From contig JAIOSZ010000222.1 of assembly GCA_021107335.1 (NCBI GenBank), forward strand, positions 1-5,209: a DNA stretch of 5,209 nucleotides, written 5' to 3'. This document shows positions 1-5,209 of this stretch, piece by piece. The DNA comes from Desulfuromonadaceae bacterium (lineage in GTDB: Bacteria; Desulfobacterota; Desulfuromonadia; Desulfuromonadales; Syntrophotaleaceae). The notes under the pieces are model-generated. The model was not told the DNA's origin, searched no databases, and saw nothing but the letters and a program-made list of their open reading frames with translations. Position 1 is the first letter of the stretch. Every line of letters begins with the position of its first letter. Position numbers and translations under genes: made by a program.

Positions 1-1
1 G

Positions 2-1348
2 CCACACCGAGCACAAAGGGCGACGTTGCCCGGAGCGTTGCCGGAGAATTATACGGCTGACAGTGGCCTGAATGCCGAAAGGCCTCTGGAACGCTGGTGG
101 CTACAGTTTCAGGACCCCCTTCTCGACAGTTTGATGGCTGAAGCTTTTGAATATAATCTTGACCTCGAACAGGCTCATGCCCGTCTCGAACAGTTTGAAG
201 CCCAGGCCCGTATTGCAGGCGCCGCGCGGCTCCCAGCGGTCGGTTTGCAGGGGGGGGCCGGTAGGGTCCGCCAGCCGGGGTTGTTCGGAGTCCAGACCGA
301 CAATAGCTATCGGCTTTCGGTGGCTGCCAGCTTTGAGCTGGATGTCTGGCGCAAGCTGGCCTCTCGCTCCGAGGCGGCGCGTCTCGATACCCTTGCCGCC
401 CGTCAGGACGTGGCGGCACTCTACCTCTCCTTGTCGGCCCGCTTGGCCGACCTCTACTATCTGGCTGTAGAACAACGCTCGCAGCTGGCGTTAGTCGACG
501 GTACCATTGCTTCTTTTGCGGATACCCTGCAGCGGGTGGAAAACCGCTATCGTGAAGGGTTGGTGCCGGCCCTGGATGTCTATCAGTCGCGGCAGAATCT
601 GGCGGTGGCCAAGGCTTCACGACCACTGTTTGAAGCCAGCTTAGCGTCTGCAGAGCATGCCCTTGCGGTGCTGCTGGGCCGACTTCCCGATCGTTCGACC
701 GCCGGAAGTCTCGCGGAATTGCCGGCCCTTGAGGGGGCATTTCCGGTGGGGTTGCCGGCGACCATGCTACAGCGCCGGCCTGATATTGCCGGGGCACTGA
801 CTCGTTTACAGGCCACGGATGCTCGAGTTGCTGCGGCTATCGCCGAACGGTTTCCATCCTTCAATCTGGTGGCCGATTACGGCGCTGCCGACAGCGAACT
901 GGGCAGTCTGCTCGATTCACCCAATATCTTCTGGAACCTGTTAGCCAATCTGGCGCAGCCGCTAATCGATGGCGGCCGGCGTAAAGCCGAAGTCGATCGA
1001 ACGCGCGCCCTGTTTCGTGAGAATCTGGGGTTCTACCATCAGACCGTGCTGCAAGCTTTTCAAGAGGTCGAAGATGCTCTGGTGCAGGAGAAAACCGGTA
1101 CCCGGCGCATCGAACTGCTGGAAGAGCGGGTGGTCGCCACCGCCGGTTCGTTACGCCTTTCCACCGATCGCTACTTACAGGGCCTATCAGAATATTTGCC
1201 GGTATTGACCGCCCAGATTGCCCATGCCGAAGCTCAAAGCGCTCTACTCGCAACAAAGCGCCAGCGCATCGTGGCCCGTATTTCCCTGGCCCGGGCGCTG
1301 GGTGGTAACTGGATGGATTCGTTTGTTGAACAACGTCTGTCAAAGTAG
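2..1348 (+). CDS. Outer-membrane factor of an RND efflux pump (TolC/NodT/OprM family), 5'-partial
   Basis: This is the outer-membrane exit channel of a tripartite efflux pump; family members form trimers with an outer-membrane beta-barrel and a long periplasmic alpha-helical tunnel. The frame is open from base 2 to the TAG at 1346-1348. Counting from the in-frame TTG at 26, two OEP-type repeats are visible. The first (about 25-220) ends in RYREGLVPALDVYQSRQ (174-190) and ALAVLLGRLPD (212-222). The second opens with LPATMLQRRPDI (243-254), followed by AERFPSF (273-279), QPLIDGGRRKAEV (311-323), VLQAFQEVEDAL (341-352), RYLQGLSEYLPVLTAQ (382-397) and a C-terminal LARALGGNW. All are family hallmarks. 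The expected Sec signal peptide and lipobox Cys are absent, and coding-like sequence (ALPENY, typical of residues just after the mature N-terminus) begins at once, so the true start lies upstream and perhaps 20-50 residues are missing. TTG 26 is probably not the start. The adaptor gene follows after 21 bases. Family assignment is secure; the substrate is unknown. Confidence 0.95.
   Translation, partial: PHRAQRATLPGALPENYTADSGLNAERPLERWWLQFQDPLLDSLMAEAFEYNLDLEQAHARLEQFEAQARIAGAARLPAVGLQGGAGRVRQPGLFGVQTDNSYRLSVAASFELDVWRKLASRSEAARLDTLAARQDVAALYLSLSARLADLYYLAVEQRSQLALVDGTIASFADTLQRVENRYREGLVPALDVYQSRQNLAVAKASRPLFEASLASAEHALAVLLGRLPDRSTAGSLAELPALEGAFPVGLPATMLQRRPDIAGALTRLQATDARVAAAIAERFPSFNLVADYGAADSELGSLLDSPNIFWNLLANLAQPLIDGGRRKAEVDRTRALFRENLGFYHQTVLQAFQEVEDALVQEKTGTRRIELLEERVVATAGSLRLSTDRYLQGLSEYLPVLTAQIAHAEAQSALLATKRQRIVARISLARALGGNWMDSFVEQRLSK
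250..257 (+). repeat. G8 homopolymer within the outer-membrane factor gene
   Basis: Eight consecutive G bases are read in frame as part of CAG GGG GGG GCC (Gln-Gly-Gly-Ala). A one-base gain or loss here would shift the frame early in the gene. The same 11-base context, CAGGGGGGGGC, recurs at 2093-2103 in the adaptor gene. Both copies keep the frame open in this assembly. Confidence 0.9.
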
Positions 1349-1355
1349 GCAGGAC

Positions 1356-1361
1356 AAAGGA
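1356..1361 (+). promoter_or_regulatory. Ribosome binding site of the adaptor gene
   Basis: AAAGGA lies 8 bases before the ATG at 1370, within the 21-base gap after the OMF stop codon. It supports 1370 as the start of the adaptor. A second AGGA at 1351-1354 is farther away and is the weaker candidate. The short gap with no visible terminator indicates that OMF and adaptor are cotranscribed. Confidence 0.7.
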
Positions 1362-1369
1362 TTATAATC

Positions 1370-2545
1370 ATGAGTCGAACGACTGTTCTGAAGATCGTCT
1401 TGCCGTTTCTGGTGCTGTTGGTCGGTGGAGCCATTTTGGCAGTACTTATTGTCAGCCGCCAGGCCCCGGTTAAGGAAGTTCAGGAATTTGCCGGAGTGTT
1501 GGTCGAAACGGTGACGGTGCAGCACCGTGAGCACACCGTGACGGTGGCCGCCACCGGGACGGTGCAGGCTCGTCAGCAGTCTGAAATTGTAGCCCAGGTG
1601 AGTGGGCGGGTGATCTTGCTGGCCGATGAATTCATTGCCGGGGGCATGTTTAAAAAGGGCGATACTCTCTTTCAACTTGAAGATATCGACTATCAGCTGG
1701 CGATTCAACGTGCTGGAGCGGACTTGGCTGCTGCGGAGCTGGAATTGGCTAGAGTCAAGGGGCAGGCACGAGTGGCCCGCGATGAGTGGCAGCGTCTGCA
1801 GATGGGGGCGGGGGATCCCAACCCCCTGGTACTTTATGCGCCGCAGCTGAAAAATGCTGAGGGAAGGGTGAACGCGGCCAGGGCTGCGTTGAGACAGGCT
1901 GGTATCGATCTGCAGCGGACCGAAGTGCGTGCTCCTTTCAATTGCCTGGTGCTCAGCGAGGGCATCGATCTGGGTCAGTACGTCCGTGGGGGAGCCACAG
2001 TGGGAACCTTGCTCGGCACCGATACCGCAGAAATCGTGGTGCCTCTGCCCCTGGATGCATTGCCTTGGTTGAATATCCCTCGCGGCGGCAGCCAGGGGGG
2101 GGCGGCTACGGTGCGTTTTAGCGCCGGGACGATCCATTACGATTGGCCGGGGAGGCTGGTACGCACCTTGGGCGAAGTCGATCCCTTAGGTCGCATGGCC
2201 AGGGTCGTGGTCGCTGTCGATGATCCTTACCTGCTGCAACAGCCGGCAACGGATGAACGTCCACCGCTGGCGATGGGCAGCTTTGTCGATCTGGAGTTGC
2301 AGGGCAAACGTCTGCCTGCGGTGACTGTTCTGCCACGCCGCGCCTTACGGGATACGGATACGGTCTGGGTGGTCGATGCAGATTCCCTGTTGCGCATTCG
2401 TCCGGTGCAGGTGCTGCGCCGTCAGCGCGAGTCGGTTCTTATCGGTGACGGTCTGCTAGATGGCGAGCGGGTTGTCGTCACCGCTCTGGCCGGTGCGGCG
2501 GATGGTCTTAAGGTGCGGGTTCGCGAAGAGGAAGTTAGGCCATGA
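1370..2545 (+). CDS. RND efflux periplasmic adaptor (membrane fusion protein, HlyD/AcrA type)
   Basis: The 391-residue adaptor is complete and would link the inner-membrane pump to the outer-membrane channel across the periplasm. Residues about 7-28 form a hydrophobic segment with no following lipobox Cys, so it is probably held by an uncleaved membrane anchor rather than as a lipoprotein like AcrA. The first lipoyl half is about 61-107 (ATGTVQARQQSEIVAQVSGR, then KKGDTLFQLED). Two helices with coiled-coil character follow (about 107-146 and 158-183), joined by a Gly/Pro-rich turn (GAGDPNPLVLYAP). The second lipoyl half contains RTEVRAPFNCLV (183-194) and GQYVRGG (202-208). A beta-barrel region covers about 220-315 (AMGSFVDLEL at 301-310), and a membrane-proximal domain covers about 316-385 (VLPRRAL at 320-326, GLLDGERVVV at 361-370). 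This order and length are normal for the family. The ATG at 1370 is chosen for its good Shine-Dalgarno and for the membrane anchor directly after it. The stop overlaps the permease start. Substrate is not inferable. Confidence 0.95.
   Translation: MSRTTVLKIVLPFLVLLVGGAILAVLIVSRQAPVKEVQEFAGVLVETVTVQHREHTVTVAATGTVQARQQSEIVAQVSGRVILLADEFIAGGMFKKGDTLFQLEDIDYQLAIQRAGADLAAAELELARVKGQARVARDEWQRLQMGAGDPNPLVLYAPQLKNAEGRVNAARAALRQAGIDLQRTEVRAPFNCLVLSEGIDLGQYVRGGATVGTLLGTDTAEIVVPLPLDALPWLNIPRGGSQGGAATVRFSAGTIHYDWPGRLVRTLGEVDPLGRMARVVVAVDDPYLLQQPATDERPPLAMGSFVDLELQGKRLPAVTVLPRRALRDTDTVWVVDADSLLRIRPVQVLRRQRESVLIGDGLLDGERVVVTALAGAADGLKVRVREEEVRP
2095..2102 (+). repeat. G8 homopolymer within the adaptor gene
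   Basis: Eight consecutive G bases are read as CAG GGG GGG GCG (Gln-Gly-Gly-Ala) at adaptor residues 242-245, in a probable loop of the beta-barrel domain. The 11-base context CAGGGGGGGGC is the same as around the G8 run at 250-257. Length change would truncate the adaptor and might uncouple the downstream permease start. Confidence 0.9.
2528..2532 (+). promoter_or_regulatory. Ribosome binding site of the RND permease, inside the adaptor gene
   Basis: GAGGA sits 9 bases before the ATG at 2542, within the last codons of the adaptor. Together with the ATGA stop/start overlap at 2542-2545 this indicates translational coupling of adaptor and permease, and it supports 2542 as the permease start. 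Confidence 0.7.
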
Positions 2546-5209
2546 ACGGTGCCATTCGTTGGATGACTCAAAATCATGTGGCCGCCAACCTACTGATGCT
2601 GGCCTTCGTGGTCGGCGGTCTGATCATTGGCCTGTCGGTAAAGCAGGAGGTCTTTCCCGAGGTGGCTCTGGACAAGGTCCAGGTAGCCGTGTCTTATCCC
2701 GGGGCCGGACCTGAAGAGGTCGAAGACGGCATTCTACTCAAAATCGAAGAAAACCTGACGGGAGTCGATGGTATCCGCCAGCTCAAGGCCTTGGCTGTGG
2801 AAGGCTACGGTACGGTGACTGCTGAGTTGATGGGCGTCGTCGATCCCAATGTGGTGTTGCAGGATATCAAGACCGAGGTTGACCGGATTATCACCTTTCC
2901 TGAAGAGGCCGAAAAGCCGGTTATTACCAAGCTGTTGAACCGCAGCGAGGTGGTTTCAGTTGTGGTTTACGGTGATCTGGCCGAGCGCAGCTTGCGGGAA
3001 CAGGCCGAGAGCATGCGTGAAGAGTTGCTCACCCTGCCGGGGATCACTCAGGTCGACCTGTCCGGGGTGCGTCCTTACGAAATCTCCATTGAAGTGTCCG
3101 AAGCCAACCTGCGCCGCTACCGCTTGACTCTGGAACAGATCGCCCGCCGTATTCGCCAGGCTTCCCTCGATATGCCCGGCGGCACGATCAAAACCATCGG
3201 TGGCGAGATTCTAGTGCGCACCAAGGAGCGTCGCTATCTCGGCCGCGAATACGAGTCGATCGTGGTGATTAACGATACGGACGGTACCGAAGTGCGGTTG
3301 GGGGAGATCGCCACAGTTAAAGATTCCTTCCGTGAAACCGATGAATTCGCCCGCTTCGATGGTCAGCCGGCGGCCATGGTCAAGGTCTACCGGGTTGGTG
3401 ATCAAAAACCGACGGAGATTTCGGAAACGGTCAAGGGCTACGTGGTGCAAAAGCGCCAGCGGCTGCCGTCGTCGGTCAAGCTGACGGTGTGGAACGATAC
3501 CTCAGAAGTTTTTGCCAGCCGCATGAATCTTCTGACCAAAAATGCCGTACTCGGTCTGTTCTTGGTACTGTTGATTCTCGGGCTGTTTCTGGAAATACGC
3601 CTGGCTCTCTGGGTGATGCTCGGTATCCCCATTTCCTTTTTGGGTACCCTGGTTTTATTGCCGACCTTCGATGCCTCCATCAATATGATCTCCATGTTTG
3701 CCTTTATCATGGCTTTGGGGATTCTGGTGGACGATGCCATCGTGGTCGGCGAGAATATTTTTGAACATCGGCAGCAGGGCAAACCTTATTTAAAGGCAGC
3801 GATTGACGGGACTATTGAGGTGGCACCGCCGGTGGTCTTCGCCATTCTGACCTCGGTGGTGGCTTTCTGCCCTTTGCTCTTTATCTCCGGCACGATGGGT
3901 AAATTCATCAAGACCATTCCGGTGGTGGTGATTATTCTATTGGTGATTTCCCTGGTTGAGTCGCTCTTTGTTCTGCCGGCTCATCTGGCTATGGGCAATC
4001 TACGCCCGGTGGGAGCGCATGGTTTTTTGGGTGCCATTGAACGGGTGCGGCTCGGCTTCGGCCGCAAGCTGCGGGCATTTATCGAAGGCCCTTACCTGCG
4101 CTTGCTGAAACTGGTTTTGGCCTGGCGCTATGTGACGGTAGCAGTGGCGATCAGTATTCTTCTATTGTGCGCTGGACTGGTGGGTGGTGGCATCCTCAAG
4201 TTCCGCTTCATGCCCAAGGTCGACGGCGAGCTGATTCTGGTCGACCTGGTGATGTTACCCGGGACTCCCGTTGCCGAGACCCAAAAGGTACAGCAATTTA
4301 TTGAGGATCAGGGCCGGGTCGCGATCGCCGAGTTTGATGGGCAAGATGCTGCCAGCAGCACTATTCTGCGCAACATATATTCCCTGATCGGCAGCAGCAT
4401 TAAGGGGGGCGGTCCGGGTGGGGTTACCACCACCAGCGGTTCCAATCTATCGACCATCGCTGTGTTTTTGACTCCCAGTGAAGAGCGGGAAATAAGCGCT
4501 TCCCAGGTCTCTAGCCGCTGGCGCACCCTGGTCGGGGAACTTCCCGGTGTTGATTCCCTGACCTTTGCCACCGACCTGGTACAGATGGGAGCCAATATCG
4601 ATATTCAGTTGGCCCATGAGGACTTTGCCGTGCTCGCCCCGGCCGCGGATCGGCTTAAGACCGCCATTGGCGACTATCCCGGAGTTGATGATATCGCCAG
4701 CAGTTACTCGCGAGGCAAGAAGGAACTCAAATTTCGGCTCAGCAGTGAAGCCCGCACCCTGGGCATCACCGAGGAAGACCTTGGCCGTCAGCTGCGAGGC
4801 GCCTTTTATGGCGCCGAGGCGGTGCGGCTGCAACGGGGGCGCAACGAGGTGCGGGTCATGGTGCGCTATCCGGAACAGGACCGGCGCCATCTGTGGAACC
4901 TGGAGTCGTTACGGGTACGGCTGGCCAACGGTGGAGAATTGCCGCTGGCCCGGGCGGCCACGGTGGAGCCGGGACGTGGTTTCGACAGTATCAAACGCAC
5001 CGATCGTAAGCGGGTGATCAATATTACGGCCAATGTTGATGACCGGCAAGCTAACGCCGAAGAGATTCTGGCCGAACTGAAAAGCACCCTGCTGGTTGAT
5101 TTGGCTGCGGACTACCCCGGTTTGAGTTTCAATATGGAAGGGGAAGCCAAAGAATTCAGGGACGTGATGGCGAGCATGAAGCGCGGTTATCTGCTGGCCA
5201 TAGATCGGA
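2542..5209 (+). CDS. RND efflux permease, AcrB/HAE1-like, 3'-partial
   Basis: This is the proton-driven inner-membrane pump of the operon, open from ATG 2542 to the window end (889 codons; full family length is roughly 1,000-1,050). TM1 is at about 13-33. The first periplasmic domain (about 34-333) has FPEV (38-41), SYPGAGPEEVED (51-62), the LPGITQVDLSG stretch (165-175) and DMPGGTIK (210-217). TM2 to TM6 lie between about 334 and 480. TM4 carries LGILVDDAIVVGEN, whose D397-D398 match the proton-relay aspartates of AcrB (D407/D408). TM7 is at about 530-552. FRFMPKVDG (554-562) then opens the second periplasmic domain, which includes a Gly/Ser/Thr-rich stretch (about 618-636). The sequence stops at GYLLAI (882-887), where TM8 should begin, so TM8-TM12 with the Lys and Arg partners of the proton relay are not visible. 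The last codons (D888, R889) are probably adapter-derived. The GEN variant after the Asp pair suggests an HAE1-like branch rather than AcrB itself; this is from memory. Heavy-metal exporters of the CusA type are less likely. Substrate is unknown. Confidence 0.95.
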   Translation, partial: MNGAIRWMTQNHVAANLLMLAFVVGGLIIGLSVKQEVFPEVALDKVQVAVSYPGAGPEEVEDGILLKIEENLTGVDGIRQLKALAVEGYGTVTAELMGVVDPNVVLQDIKTEVDRIITFPEEAEKPVITKLLNRSEVVSVVVYGDLAERSLREQAESMREELLTLPGITQVDLSGVRPYEISIEVSEANLRRYRLTLEQIARRIRQASLDMPGGTIKTIGGEILVRTKERRYLGREYESIVVINDTDGTEVRLGEIATVKDSFRETDEFARFDGQPAAMVKVYRVGDQKPTEISETVKGYVVQKRQRLPSSVKLTVWNDTSEVFASRMNLLTKNAVLGLFLVLLILGLFLEIRLALWVMLGIPISFLGTLVLLPTFDASINMISMFAFIMALGILVDDAIVVGENIFEHRQQGKPYLKAAIDGTIEVAPPVVFAILTSVVAFCPLLFISGTMGKFIKTIPVVVIILLVISLVESLFVLPAHLAMGNLRPVGAHGFLGAIERVRLGFGRKLRAFIEGPYLRLLKLVLAWRYVTVAVAISILLLCAGLVGGGILKFRFMPKVDGELILVDLVMLPGTPVAETQKVQQFIEDQGRVAIAEFDGQDAASSTILRNIYSLIGSSIKGGGPGGVTTTSGSNLSTIAVFLTPSEEREISASQVSSRWRTLVGELPGVDSLTFATDLVQMGANIDIQLAHEDFAVLAPAADRLKTAIGDYPGVDDIASSYSRGKKELKFRLSSEARTLGITEEDLGRQLRGAFYGAEAVRLQRGRNEVRVMVRYPEQDRRHLWNLESLRVRLANGGELPLARAATVEPGRGFDSIKRTDRKRVINITANVDDRQANAEEILAELKSTLLVDLAADYPGLSFNMEGEAKEFRDVMASMKRGYLLAIDR
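5202..5209 (+). other. Probable residual Illumina sequencing adapter at the contig end
   Basis: The final eight bases, AGATCGGA, equal the first eight bases of the common Illumina TruSeq adapter. They give Asp-Arg exactly where the permease should continue into hydrophobic TM8, which is what adapter read-through would produce. If so, genomic sequence ends at about 5201. An 8-base match may still be chance. Confidence 0.7.

Noticed and set aside
26..28. TTG as the true start of the OMF, with AAAGGG five bases upstream
   Set aside because: A protein starting here would lack the signal peptide needed to reach the outer membrane, and the frame stays open to the window start. The gene is more likely cut by the window edge.
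861..1343. A 160-codon minus-strand open frame opposite the OMF gene
   Set aside because: Antisense shadow of conserved OMF repeat sequence; the Arg/Pro-rich product resembles no family.
1363..1368. A perfect TATAAT just before the adaptor start, as a possible internal promoter
   Set aside because: No credible -35 element lies 16-18 bases upstream, and transcription would begin inside the adaptor gene after its ATG and ribosome binding site.
1349..1369. Search for a terminator or operator between OMF and adaptor
   Set aside because: Only 21 bases with no inverted repeat or T-run; it is just a short operon spacer with a ribosome binding site.
1340..2137. A 265-codon open frame on the minus strand opposite the adaptor gene
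   Set aside because: It lies wholly antisense to a clear adaptor gene, has a low-complexity His/Gln/Arg/Ser-rich translation with no recognisable domain, and is explained by the GC-rich codon pattern of the real gene.
4447..5017. Overlapping open frames on both strands inside the second half of the permease (minus 4447-4890, plus 4565-5017)
   Set aside because: The permease frame is continuous through this region with family motifs; these are alternative-frame shadows.

Overview
The window is almost entirely protein-coding on the + strand. It holds most of a tripartite RND (resistance-nodulation-division) efflux operon in the order outer-membrane channel, periplasmic adaptor, inner-membrane pump. 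GC content is moderately high by eye. The codon use and protein style suggest a Gram-negative proteobacterium, possibly a Desulfuromonas/Geobacter-like lineage. That placement is a family-level impression without a search behind it. A Gram-negative envelope is firm, because all three parts only make sense across two membranes.

Layout: positions 2-1348 hold an outer-membrane factor (TolC/NodT/OprM type) whose N-terminus lies before the window. A 21-base gap with a Shine-Dalgarno follows. Positions 1370-2545 hold a complete HlyD/AcrA-type membrane fusion protein. Positions 2542-5209 hold the RND permease, which overlaps the adaptor gene by the four bases ATGA and runs off the right end. The permease frame is open from 2542 to the window end and covers about 889 codons of an expected 1,000-1,050 or so. 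There is no non-coding stretch over 300 bases; the only intergenic DNA is 1349-1369. I see no regulator, promoter, terminator, RNA gene, mobile element or CRISPR array.

How the genes work together: the permease takes substrate from the periplasm or the outer leaflet of the inner membrane, using the proton gradient (the Asp-Asp pair in TM4 is present). The adaptor bridges it to the outer-membrane channel, which releases substrate outside the cell. The substrate cannot be read from the sequence.

Nothing here looks like a new kind of system. The points most worth a second look are: the last eight bases match the start of the standard Illumina adapter and probably are not genomic; the adaptor hairpin lacks the usual Arg-Leu-Ser tip motif; and the OMF and adaptor genes each contain a G8 run in an identical 11-base context.
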